The translations under genes and the position numbers were made by a program. From assembly GCA_963575645.1 (NCBI GenBank), contig OY754466.1:45292001-45356000 (forward strand): a stretch of DNA of 64,000 nucleotides, read 5' to 3'. The notes beneath the pieces were generated by a model, which ran no database searches, was not told the DNA's origin, and saw only the letters and a program-made list of their open reading frames with translations. Below, piece after piece: positions 43,748 to 53,173 of this stretch. Numbering within the stretch: position 1 is the stretch's first letter; each line of letters begins with the position of its first letter. Source of the stretch: Xanthostigma xanthostigma. Lineage: Eukaryota > Arthropoda > Insecta > Raphidioptera > Raphidiidae.

Positions 43748-44788
43748 TGTTGCGCGCCCCCTGTTGAGACGACTATGGGTTCTGTAGAATCTTCTAGCAA
43801 CAACAACAATGGAAAGCAGGTAAAAAACCCGACCTTTAGAGAATCGTCTGGAGAATGCAATGTATGTAAAAAAACGTTGAGATGCTTCCAGAACATTCGA
43901 TAGGTGGGGGACGAAGTCATAAAATGCGAGCGGAGGCAGTCAGTGGGGGAGTTGTTCGTAAGGCGTTCATGTGTTTATACAGTGCCAGTGCGTTGTGACA
44001 TAAATCATTGAGTGCAGTTATATAAATCTGGTTTTACATAAATAACTTTTTGTAAATAGTCGTGTGAATATAGTTAATAGACAAGTGTGCTGATAAACTT
44101 TATTGTGTTTGTGTGTTGTAAATATTTTGGGTACATAATTTAGTGACTCTATATTCTCTGTTACTTAGTCTTTTATTTTATTACTAGTGTGACCTGTGCG
44201 AATTATTCGCACTAAATAAGTATAATAATTATCATTTTACAAAATTATTTTTTAAATATGATTACAGGTATTCAATTCGTTTCTAATTTTGCACACTGCT
44301 TATAACGTTCTTCTTTTTGTTGTATTACAATATGAAGCTCAGATGACAGATCGAAGAAATATTTTACTAAAATTGTCATATAGAGGCGCAAGTAGCAAAA
44401 ACGTTGAGCTAAGCCGTCAGATGGCATCATGCAGCATTGCTGTGACGTTGTTCAGCGTTGCGCTGTCAGATGGCAGACGTTGTTCAGCGTTGCTAATAAT
44501 TAATTAATTTACATAAACAATAGCAATAATAAATTTTTTAGTTGTCGATGTCAGTAGAGCAAGCAATTATCTGTAAAATGATATATAATTTATGTGGAGA
44601 AATTGTGTGGTTTTTTTTAAAAAGGGAGGCAAACATCTTAACCTTAGCGTATTAATATATATGATTTGGAACTGTCGTTATTTTATTTCTGTTAAGTTAA
44701 AGAAGTATGCTTTCGTTTGTGTGTTTTGCTAAACATTTATTATTGTAAATAAATAATTTCCACAGTGGACTAGAACATTTTTTTTACA
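43748..44788 (+). mobile_element. solo LTR (LTR E) interrupted by Helitron D
   Basis: Plus orientation: TGTTGCGCGCCCCC to TTTTTTACA, flanked by a perfect CTAT duplication at 43744-43747 and 44789-44792. A CATAAAATGCG promoter-like box is at about 43918. Without the Helitron at 44184-44664 the LTR is about 560 bp, the family length. The 87-codon frame at 43640-43903 is LTR sequence, not a gene. Confidence 0.85.
44184..44664 (-). mobile_element. Helitron family D, copy 4, in LTR E
   Basis: CTAG at 44184 and GA at 44664, flanked by A (44183) and T (44665). The uninterrupted site in LTR C reads, on its minus strand, TTTTATTATTTGGAACTG. Joining the flanks here gives TTTTATTA plus TTTGGAACTG, an exact empty site with no duplication. 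This is the shortest copy, 481 bp. Confidence 0.9.
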
Positions 44789-44792
44789 CTAT

Positions 44793-45296
44793 GTAGAATT
44801 TAGTTAATTATTATCTAGAGTGCCTGTTCTGTCCGGGAATTTCACATCTGATTTGAAGCTTAAACGTTTATCGGAAAATCAGTCGTGCGAAAAAATACCA
44901 CATCGACAGATCAATTTTGTACACGCCAGGATTAATTCCACTAAAACGGCAGCTATTTACATTGTTTCAGCGTTCATCTTTTTAAAGGCTATTGTTTAGG
45001 TTTAATGTTTTTGCCCCGCAAGGCTTTAACAGTATTCTGAATATTGAATATTTGATTCAAAAAATCCTACCTTTTTATTTATAACGCTCATGGTTTCAAT
45101 CAAACCAAAGTTCGTTCTTTTACATGTTAACTTTCCGCTGTTGAACATTTTCGAAAAATCGGAAGTTATTGGTTTCGGTTCGATTTAAAAAAAATCGAGT
45201 TTTCGTCAATTCTCGACGTTTTGATGTTCTAGGAACTAAAAAGTATTTATCTAATAAATATTTTTAAGTAGGTACACAAAACAAAAACAAAATTTA
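44793..45296. other. no gene recognised
   Basis: AATCGGAAGTTATTGGTTTCGG to TTCTCGACGTTTTGATG at 45157-45225 is a diverged copy of the repeat at 25640. Otherwise nothing recognisable. Confidence 0.45.
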
Positions 45297-45518
45297 AAAA
45301 TGTGTTACGAGAACGCATTACAGAAGTGGAACTTGTAGTTGCAAATCATACGATTGCATTTGGACAAGTGGAAAAAATGTGTTACGAGATAGTTTTACGT
45401 TTAGATTAACTTGTACAGACGGAGTATCGGAGAAACTATCTCCACTTGTCCAAATGCAATCATATGATTTGCAGCTAGAAGTTTCACTTCTGTAATGCGT
45501 TTTCGTAACACATTTTTA
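45297..45518. repeat. 222-bp foldback, AATGTGTTACGAGAACGCATT arms
   Basis: Left AAATGTGTTACGAGAACGC, ACAGAAGTGGAACTT and GATTGCATTTGGACAAGTGG are mirrored on the right by CCACTTGTCCAAATGCAATC, AAGTTTCACTTCTGT and GCGTTTTCGTAACACATTT. A direct repeat, TTTTCGCAGGTTTACTGCAAAT, follows at 45524 and 45575. Confidence 0.75.
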
Positions 45519-45694
45519 TTTTTTCGCAGGTTTACTGCAAATAATAAATGAGAAAATACAAGCAGACGACAAAATTTTCGCAGGTTTACTGCAAATATTG
45601 TTTTTTTTAGCTCAAGTATTATTCTAATAAATTAGTCGAAAATTTTATATATAATAGGTATATATTCAAAATAATTAAAAATAAACAAATTGTT

Positions 45695-45770
45695 GCGCGC
45701 ACCTGACGGTAATCGAACCCGGGCCGGCCGCGTCGCATGTCAGCATTCTACCACTGAGCTACTAATGCTT
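45695..45770 (-). pseudogene. tRNA-like module, minus strand
   Basis: Read on the minus strand it has TAGTAGCTCAGTGGTAGAATG, a good A box and D arm, and GGGTTCGATTACC, a B box, with GC-rich sequence between. The D arm resembles tRNAs of the Ala/Gly/Val kind, but the anticodon stem does not pair convincingly, so the type is unassigned. The surrounding AT-rich repeat resembles those around other tRNA-like modules here. Confidence 0.5.
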
Positions 45771-46240
45771 ATAGAGAATCATTGTTTATATATGGTTACT
45801 AATAGTACAATTTCGTGACAAAATCCGTTACATAGTGAAACCCCCGTTTTTTGAAGAAGTATTCAATTAAAAAAAAAAACACTCTTTCATCTTATGACTT
45901 ATGAACAAAATTATTTCTTCTAAACTTTGGTCATTTTGTATGGTACTATTTGTTAACGAACTACAATCAAATTAAAATTAGTAAGTACCTATACCTACCA
46001 AATACAAAAAGAACATGTCTGATTTCAGCGCGAAACCTCCCGAATTTGAATTTTAATTTATTTACTTACTACTTTACATATTATTATTATTTTTACAAAA
46101 TATCATTATATGTAAGTTTCCTACCCAACTTGGCAGTTTCGGCAGTTTTGGCCGTAGTTTGGACCGGATGGCAGCCGAAACCAGTTTTTTTTTTGTCGAA
46201 ACCAAAACCAAAAGTGAGGTTACAGAATCGAGCTATTAGT
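45771..46240. other. no gene recognised
   Basis: A 100-codon frame at 45950-46252 is AT-rich, Tyr/Asn-heavy and runs into the next TIR, so it is chance. Confidence 0.5.
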
Positions 46241-46244
46241 TTAA

Positions 46245-47111
46245 GGACGTAGTCTGGTGTTCGTGTTTTGAAAAAAACGAATCTATTTTTTTTACATTTT
46301 TAGTAAGTATAATATATTGAGAAAATACTGTAACAATTTTAGACCGAAATATTAAATATGTACAAAGCTATAGCATATAGTCGAGAGCAGCAACGGTCTT
46401 ACGGTAAGACTCTTACCTGCTCTTACCTCTCAATTGTTATCACGTTACCCTTATACTCTCGCAGAGTAAAGCAAACAAATTAACAGAAAACGATGCCTTT
46501 GAAGAAACGGAAGGTTTAATATACACCAGGCATAGCTGATTAGTGTAAATATTCATTTTTATTTTTTTGTAAGAAATCTGAAATTAAAACTTTAAACGCG
46601 TTTTTCTCAAAACAATTGTATACAACCGATTGCTTTCAGTTTTGCACAGGGTATTCTACACAACAATAGCTCCGTCCGGTACTAGAATTACTTAATTATA
46701 AAAATTATTTCTATTTTTTTAACCGATTTTCAACGAAAAAATCACGATTTTCTCATTGTTTTTTTTTCTAAAACCCGCCATTTTGTTATTTATCAATAAA
46801 AATGTTTATTTCTAGTACGGGATAGAGCCACAAGCCTATGAAACAATAACCAATTTAATTTTTATAATTCAGTTGACTCCAAGTGACGTTATCACCCGCG
46901 CAACTCACCTACCTCCATTTAAAGTTGTCTACTTTAGGTTAAAAAAACAATTATAAAATGGTGTAAAATTAAGCAAAAAAAAATTTTTTTTCTTAGTTTA
47001 CGATGTCAGTAAAAACATGTAACAAAATTGAAAACATCGTACATTATTTTGATATTAAAAAAAAATTCTGAAATAACGGTTGAAAACGAGCCTGAACATA
47101 GGACTACGTCC
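46245..47111 (+). mobile_element. TTAA-flanked TIR element, copy 2
   Basis: GGACGTAGTCTGGTGTTC at the left and GGACTACGTCC at the right, with intact TTAA at 46241-46244 and 47112-47115. It aligns end to end with 30025-30945, including CAACGGTCTTACGGTAAGAC, CTCAATTGTTATCACG and CTTATACTCTCGCAGAGTA. TTAA flanks suggest a piggyBac-type non-autonomous element. Confidence 0.8.
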
Positions 47112-47449
47112 TTAACTATAGTGTGACAATTTTAATTTGTTTTCGTAACATTAAATCGGCAAATCGCATTATATAAAGAAATTGGAAATACTACGTTTTC
47201 ATTCTCTTCTAGTCCGTTCATTTATTTGATATTACTTAGTTTCAGGAAATCGTATCGCATGAAATTACATCCTTTTAGATGTGCATATGCAGCATATGTA
47301 TTGTTGGTTGGGGAAGAGTGGGGGAGGGGGTTGGTAATAGACGACAGCGTCAATAGCTGTTAGTGTCAGTGACCTGCAAGATCTTCGAGAACAAATTTAT
47401 CGACTGATAACATCGCTGGAGAGCTTTAAAGTTTATTTTTTAATTAAAA

Positions 47450-47585
47450 ATGTGTCAAGCTATACGATGTGGTTGTTATAAAAATTCTACTGCCATTGTA
47501 TGAAATATACCGGGTTTCATATACCTTCTCATCTCTTTCCATTCAGAGGAATAGACGTTGATGACCTCAACTGTTGAGCGTCTAT
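47450..47585 (+). pseudogene. possible THAP-domain start, broken
   Basis: The frame opens MCQAIRCGCYKNSTAIV and stops. In another frame GFHIPSHLFPF follows. The C-x4/5-C opening, Tyr-Lys-Asn-Ser and a downstream F-x-I-P/FPF block resemble the start of a THAP zinc finger, as found in P-element-type transposases and some host proteins. A stop and a frame change break it and no later Cys-x2-His is seen, so this is tentative. Confidence 0.3.
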
Positions 47586-47639
47586 AATTCATGATCTATT
47601 ATACTTTCAAAGGTTGTACTGAATAATAAAAAATAACCA

Positions 47640-48475
47640 CCAAAAGAACACCGAACGACTTTTTCTAAACTTTATAGTTTCGGAAATATTTTGAAATAAA
47701 ATCAGCTGTTCTTTTGTTTTGTAGATCTGTCAGAAATAAACTAATGAATAATTTGATTAATTTTTACCCGACTGCGGCGAAGCCAAATGGAAGGGTTATG
47801 AGTTTAGCAGTCTATGTAGGTATGTTTGTATTTACGGATGTTCTACCGTAGCGCCTAAACTATTCTTCCGAGTTTGATAAAAAGATGTCAATCCATTGGT
47901 TTTATATGGCCCGGGTAACATAGGTTACATTTATTTTGCTGAATTTTGGTCCCAGAGGGGAGCAAATTGAGAACAAAAAATAAGTTCAAAAAAATAATTA
48001 AATAAAATATAAGTTAAAAACTAATACCCGACTACTGAAAAGTATGAAACAAGAAAATATTCTCATCTGAGGATAGCCGTGGTCATATGCCATCTCATAT
48101 ATTATATAAGGCCCCTCTAGATGTATAGCGTGAAGCACTTTGCCCTAGAGCTTACTATACTGTTAAAATGTAATGTTTTGTTAGCGTAGGTGGCATATGA
48201 ACACGGCTAGCCTCAGATGAGAATATTTTCTTGTTTCATACTTTTCAGTAGTCGGGTTTTAGTTTTTGAACTTATTTTTTATTACATGACGGGGAACATA
48301 ATATGTTGGTAACCATGATAACGAATAGCAAATATCATATTGAATACTGGCCATTACCCGCGTCACCTCACGCGATATCAGAAATTTAATTTTCTTTATT
48401 ATACCTACTATATCAAATGTCAACATTTTGAAGTTGGAACGGTCCCGTCGCCTAATTGGCTGGAATTTTTTAACA
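47640..48475 (+). repeat. composite repeat U, copy 2, interrupted
   Basis: The U unit sequence (TAAACTTTATAGTTTCGG, CAGCTGTTCTTTTGTTTTG, GATTAATTTTTA) breaks at about 47765 and resumes at 48285 with CATGACGGGGAAC to GGAATTTTTTAAC. The gap is the element at 47766-48284. Confidence 0.75.
47766..48284 (+). mobile_element. ACCCGACTGCGGCGAAGCC element, copy 1
   Basis: Begins ACCCGACTGCGGCGAAGCCA and carries AGTCGGGT at 48250-48257 with a tail of AGTTTTTGAACTTATTTTTTATTA. An internal hairpin pairs AATATTCTCATCTGAGGATAG with the region at about 48210-48235. I know this repeat as widespread in Lepidoptera. It is nested in U copy 2; the other U copies show the empty site TTTTTACATGACG. Confidence 0.75.
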
Positions 48476-48971
48476 AATCTTGTTGGTTAACAATCGAATT
48501 GATACGAAACTACATCAATTATATTATGTTGTAGCTTTACTCTCGGTGGGCGTTTTAAGCCACGATAGAGAATGTAGATCACGCAATGGGACTTGCTAAT
48601 TTGCATTTCCATAATACAAGCAACTGTGCGATTTGTTATTCCATCGGTATAAGATTCAATTAGACACCTTTGAATGAAATCATTTTCAACAGAATGGCTT
48701 ATCAGTAAACCGCGTGCTGATCTTTAAAAGCACAACTTGACAATTTTAAATCAGATTCTATCATTTTAATCTAATTTGTAATCCCACCGATAACATAAAA
48801 ATAGCCGAGTTCTCGTCAAAGCTGTAATAATAATAATAATAAAAATTCTTTATTGTTAGGTTTCCAGAAGAAACATAATAGCGTCAGAATAAAATTAAAT
48901 ATTACAGGTGATCTATATTATACAAATTTAATGTTTGCAGTCTTTCTTTAAGTTTTTGTTATGTTATCTTA
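48476..48971. other. AAT-repeat tail of a reversed LINE or SINE
   Basis: At 48826-48870 an (AAT)n run followed by AAAAATTCTTTATTG reads on the minus strand as CAATAAAGAATTTTT then (ATT)n. That is a retroposon 3' tail, with about 120 bp of body to its right. A similar tail is at 39306-39360. The rest is unrecognised. Confidence 0.5.
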
Positions 48972-49440
48972 AATAAAAAATAAGTTCCAAAACTAAAACC
49001 CGACTACTGAAAAGTATGAAACAAGAAAATATTCAAATTGGAGTATAGCCGTGGTAATGTGCCACTTACCCTAACAAAACATTACATTTTAACAGTAGTA
49101 AGCGATCATAAGCTCTAGAGCTATACATCTAGAGGGGCCACATATTATATATGAGATGGCATACGACCACGGCTATCATCAAATGAGAATATTTTCTTGT
49201 TTCATACTTTTCAGTGGGTGGGCTTTAGTTTTTTATTTGTTTTCAATTTGCTCACCCCTGGGACCAAAATTCAAAAATAAATGTAGTTCATGTTACCCGG
49301 GCCATAATAACGAATCGATTGACACCTTATTTATAAAAATCAGATGAATAGTTTAGGCGCTACGGTAGAACATTCGTAAATACAAAATAGACTGCTAAAC
49401 TCATAACCCTTCCTTTTGGCTTCGCCGCAGTCGGGTAAAA
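48972..49440 (-). mobile_element. ACCCGACTGCGGCGAAGCC element, copy 2
   Basis: Inverted relative to copy 1: tail AAAAAATAAGTTCCAAAACT, then ACCCGACTACTG, and GGCTTCGCCGCAGTCGGGT at 49418-49436. The same internal hairpin with GCCGTGGTAATGTGCC and ATGGCATACGACCACGGC is present. The 63-codon frame at 49156 is repeat sequence. Confidence 0.75.
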
Positions 49441-51051
49441 AATAACTGAAATGTATAAATTATATGCCTGCAAGTTCCTTGCCGACACGTTTCTAGCAGG
49501 GTTTTGATAAGCACAAAGAAAAATTGTGTGAACTGATTAAGTTTACTTAGGTCTCAGTATTGTTGACTTCTTTAATGAAAATTTGCCAAGTTTGGCCTGT
49601 AAATTTTCACATAATTTTTTTTGTGCTTATCAAAATTAAATATTTTTAAACATAGATATTTCCGATATAGTCTAATTCACATGTCCCTTTTTGACGAATT
49701 CCAGTCCTCCTTCACCCAAAAATTATGATCATGGTGTCATTCGATTCGGAATAACATCTAGAAACTTTTTGAAAAATAAATGAAGTGGGGACGACAAAAT
49801 TGCAAAAGTTATATACATTTTAGTAAAAGAAAAAAAGAGGGGTTTGGTTTTTTTGCGAATATCTCAAAAACTAATGCAGATATCTGAAATCACAAAAAAG
49901 ATTCTGAAAGAGCAGGAAATCCCCTACGAGGTGGTTACATACAGTATAATCACGACGCAACAACTTTATAGGCAATTTGAATGTTATTTTTATACCTCGC
50001 AGTCGTGCTCTTAAAGGGAGTCTACTGTATTCGATTTTGTAAAAATATCCGGCTAGAATACAATTTATATTTATGACAAAAAACAGTATTCTTAATAATA
50101 AAGTCAGTTTTAAAGTTTTTGCATTAAACTAAAGTTTGAGAAAATTTACATTTTTTATCGGTCTAAAGTTTGGAATTGAAAAAAAAAACGTTGAAGCTCT
50201 TCTTTGCAAAGCTTATGCCGACAAAACTTGTAAAAATAGATATTTCTTATGCGGCCATAAACACCGAACGTAGATAGTTATTTATTCGGTTAATTTGTTT
50301 ATTTAAAACTTATTTTATATTATACCTGCCGCAAGTGGAAACTTCCTATTTTGGGGCTTTTGTAATAGAGGAAACGCCATAATATGAACAACGACGGTGC
50401 TATAAGCTCGGCTATTCTCAAATACAGAGACCTTGATTAACCAGCGAATTGACTTGTCATTTGTATGTAATTTTTTTAAATACTTTGTTAAAAATAATTC
50501 CTATTTATAAATCGTCATAATCCGGATTGAACACATTCAAACAAAACGTGAAAAGAAAAATCGTGCCGTTTTTTTTTATAACTAAATGCTATTCGAAAAG
50601 CTTTTCTATTTATAATATCAACAACTTTTCTTTTACTACACATTTTCATCTTAAAAAATAACAAAAAAACTTGTTCTATTAAGAAGGTCCCACTCTGAAG
50701 ATGTAGAAGAACTAAGAAAAAGGTAGACAGATAAAAAGCAAATATTGAGACATCAATAAAAACTTCAAGAAAAGTTTTTTCTAGTGTATTATTAAATTGA
50801 AAGCATAAGAGAAAAAAATACTCGCGATGTGGGATTTTTCTTTCGTGACGATGCATTTATTTTATGGCGTTCATGTCGGTACATATATTGTTTTTAATAT
50901 TTTGTGAAATCATTAGTGCCCGACTAAAGATCGATTTCTGTCCGAACCGAAGACTTAAAGACCCTAAGAAATTCAGTTCGACTGTTACAAGCTACAATTA
51001 ATAATACAAATGATTTTAAAACTTTTTAATTGAAGGTTTACATTCTATATA
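49441..51051. other. no gene recognised
   Basis: AT-rich. A 113-codon minus frame at 50515-50856 is Phe/Lys-rich with no domain, probably chance. AAAATTATGTGAA/TTTTCACATAA-type inverted pieces occur near 49520-49625. No repeat ends are clear. Confidence 0.5.
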
Positions 51052-51685
51052 CAGTAGAACGCCGATTATCCGAATTAATTGAGACCGGGGTCTATTCGGA
51101 TAATCGAAAATTCGGATAATCGAACTGGTAATTACCAGTCCGATTATTTTAAGAAAACGTGTATACTGTTTTATTTCAAACAATTCATGAAACAAAACAT
51201 TTCAATGTTTTACAACATTACGAGTACAGGTTGAAATTAAAACACTTGGATTTATTAAATTAAGACGGCCAAAACGTTTATTTTATTAAAACGTTTTAAA
51301 TGTCTTAAAATAAAACATGTAAATGTCTAAAATTAGTTTTAAAAAAAAAACGTTTATACCGTTTTATTTCAAACAGTTCATCAAATTAAACACTTCAGTG
51401 TTTTAAAATAAGACGCAGACAAGTCTAAAATTAAAACACTCAGATTTACAGTGAATAAAGCAAAACGAACTGTCACAAATAGAATAAACTTTATTAAGTT
51501 TAACAAACACAGTTCTACAATAACGCTCACTTGTAGCGTCTACACGGCAATTGTCACTCGCATTTTTGTATTCTTGGGTCCCCACAAAACTTGTTTTTAT
51601 TGAAAAATTACTTGGTTTTAATTTTTTATATTACGCTTAGAACCGATTCGGAAAATTGGCGATTCGGTTAATCGGCGTTCTACTG
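51052..51685. mobile_element. pogo-like element, CAGTAGAACGCCGATTAWCCG ends
   Basis: CAGTAGAACGCCGATTATCCG and CGGTTAATCGGCGTTCTACTG are inverted and flanked by TA. ATTCGGATAATCGA motifs are repeated inside the left end. An internal direct repeat (TTTATTTCAAACAATTCATG type) is at about 51170 and 51365. The 60-codon minus frame is unrecognised. Typical of pogo/Tigger non-autonomous elements. Confidence 0.75.
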
Positions 51686-51699
51686 TAATATAAAATGGT

Positions 51700-52440
51700 A
51701 AATTACATCACAAGGGCGAAGGGCAAGGTATCACACTTTTGACCAGCGTGGTGTATACTATTCTTCTTCATATCGCGGTCGTTAGCAAGCTTATTACCTA
51801 AATACATTAATTAATTAATTACATAAAACACAAATAAATTCCAAGTAATTGCAGCTTTGAGGTTATACGTAATAACACAGATGAAAGCTGTTTGCGACTA
51901 TTAACTAAAATGTAATAGGGTTGCTATGGAAACGACATCTAAACAACAGTTGACCGGTTGTTGAAGTGAAAACTTCTTTAGCGGCGTTGTACACTTTTTT
52001 TGTAATGGGTAAAAAAATGTTAAACTCGCGTCAGGACACGTGACCTGATCGAAAATTCGTAAGACGAAAACTTTTGTACACTTTTTTTGTGATGGGTAAA
52101 AAATGTTAAACGCGCGTCAGGACACGTGACCTGATCGAAAATTCGTAAGACGTTAATATTCAAGTTTTCACTTCTACCGGCACTCCCGGAGTGCAATTTT
52201 TTGGCTTTACTACCGCCCGAACGTGCGAACTTCCCGCATTTGTGCATGTAATCCCACCACGGATTAAATGTTAGACTTTCTGCCTTACAATTGATGCCGA
52301 AAGTAATGTGGTTTCGATCGAGGTATGAAGAAAAGGCTTCGGCCAAGACTTCGGCCCATTTTGGTCGACGCCGAAGTTCTCGCTGAAGGTGGCCGAAGCC
52401 GAAGCTTCGTTCGGACACTAGAAATCAGTTATATTGAAGA
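51700..52440 (-). repeat. repeat with TTGAAGTGAAAACTTCTTTAG, internal duplication
   Basis: The minus strand contains GTATGAAGAA, AAGTGTGATACCTTGCCCTTC, TTGGAATTTATTTGTGTTTTA and CTATTACATTTTAG blocks that recur at 62801-63080. The right half (about 52180-52335) recurs at 61990-62140. The 132-codon minus frame at 52020-52418 lies across these repeats and shows no domain. I know parts of this as a lepidopteran repeat. Confidence 0.6.
51987..52155. repeat. tandem duplication, 87-bp unit
   Basis: TTGTACACTTTTTTTGT, ATGGGTAAAAAA, CGCGTCAGGACACGTGACC and TGATCGAAAATTCGTAAGACG occur twice in direct order, starting at 51987 and 52074, with two or three differences, so the duplication is recent. Confidence 0.85.
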
Positions 52441-52458
52441 ATTATTTAAGGTAAATAA

Positions 52459-53173
52459 CTAGCGGTCTCGCCCGGTTTCACCCGGGTGCAAAAGAACGAA
52501 TGGGGAAGGAATGAGTACGCACATTCACCTTAGTTTACCGAGGTGAATGTTGTGTCCAAATTTCATAATGATAGGAGTTACCGTTCAAAAGTTTTTGTCG
52601 TTAAAAAGCAGTAATTATACGTTTTATTATAGATAATAAATTTCTTTTAAATCAATAATTACTGGAATTAATAAAACATTTAATTGAAAACACTGGAAAA
52701 TTATTTTTTTATAGGTCCCTATAGTTATAACAGTTTTCAAATGAGTTATTAATTAGATTTATTTAATTTTAATTAGTCGTAAATAAAATTAAAATAAATT
52801 TAAATGCAAGAAAGTAGTGTATAGAAAATAAAAATAAATTAAAAACTTATTCGCCCAACGTGGGGCTCGAACCCACGACCCTGATATCAAGAGTCACGTA
52901 CTCTATCAACTGAGCTATTCGGGCCTCTGATGCGATAGGCTATTTAGTTTCGGCATTTTACCTAAATAGAAGCTCATTTTTGAGATACACTTTGCAACAT
53001 TTTTTATTTATGCTCCGCTCGTATTGGTCGTAGTGTGATATTATATAGCCTATAGCCTTCCTCGATAAATGGGCTATCCAACAAAAAAAAATAATTTCAA
53101 TTTGAACGAGTAGTTCCTGAGATTAGCGCGTTCAAACAAACAAACAAACTCTTCAGCTTTATATATCAATATA
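52459..53173 (-). mobile_element. Helitron family A carrying a tRNA-Lys-like insert
   Basis: Minus orientation: CTAG at 52459, CACCCGGGTG hairpin, family body to about 52590, then about 385 bp of new sequence, then the family body again from about 52976 (TTTTTGAGATACACTTTGCAAC) to the worn 5' end. The insert holds a tRNA-like sequence and AT-rich DNA. One border, AAATAGAAGCTCATTTTTGAG, is shared with the copy at 43318. Confidence 0.8.
52852..52924 (-). tRNA. tRNA-Lys(CUU)-like sequence, probably pseudogene
   Basis: On the minus strand GCCCGAATAGCTCAGTTGAT to GGGTTCGAGCCCCACGTTGG matches arthropod tRNA-Lys over most of its length, with an intact A box, B box and T arm. The anticodon loop reads CTCTTGA, so the anticodon is CUU. 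The anticodon stem has two or three mismatches and the acceptor has one, so it is likely a decayed copy. It lies within a Helitron. Confidence 0.65.

Noticed and set aside
45950-46252. 100-codon plus-strand frame.
   Set aside because: Composition is AT-driven (Tyr, Asn, Leu), and it ends inside the terminal repeat of the next element.
50515-50856. 113-codon minus frame with several hydrophobic stretches that could pass for membrane segments.
   Set aside because: The hydrophobic runs come from poly-A/T DNA; there is no conserved pattern and no start context.
52020-52418. 132-codon minus-strand frame, the longest in the window.
   Set aside because: It spans a tandem duplication and repeat blocks found elsewhere, has no domain, and the homologous copies are not open.
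52852-52924. A functional tRNA-Lys gene.
   Set aside because: Boxes A and B and the T arm are intact, but the anticodon stem has two or three mismatches and the acceptor stem one; it also lies inside a Helitron. It is kept only as a tRNA-like feature.
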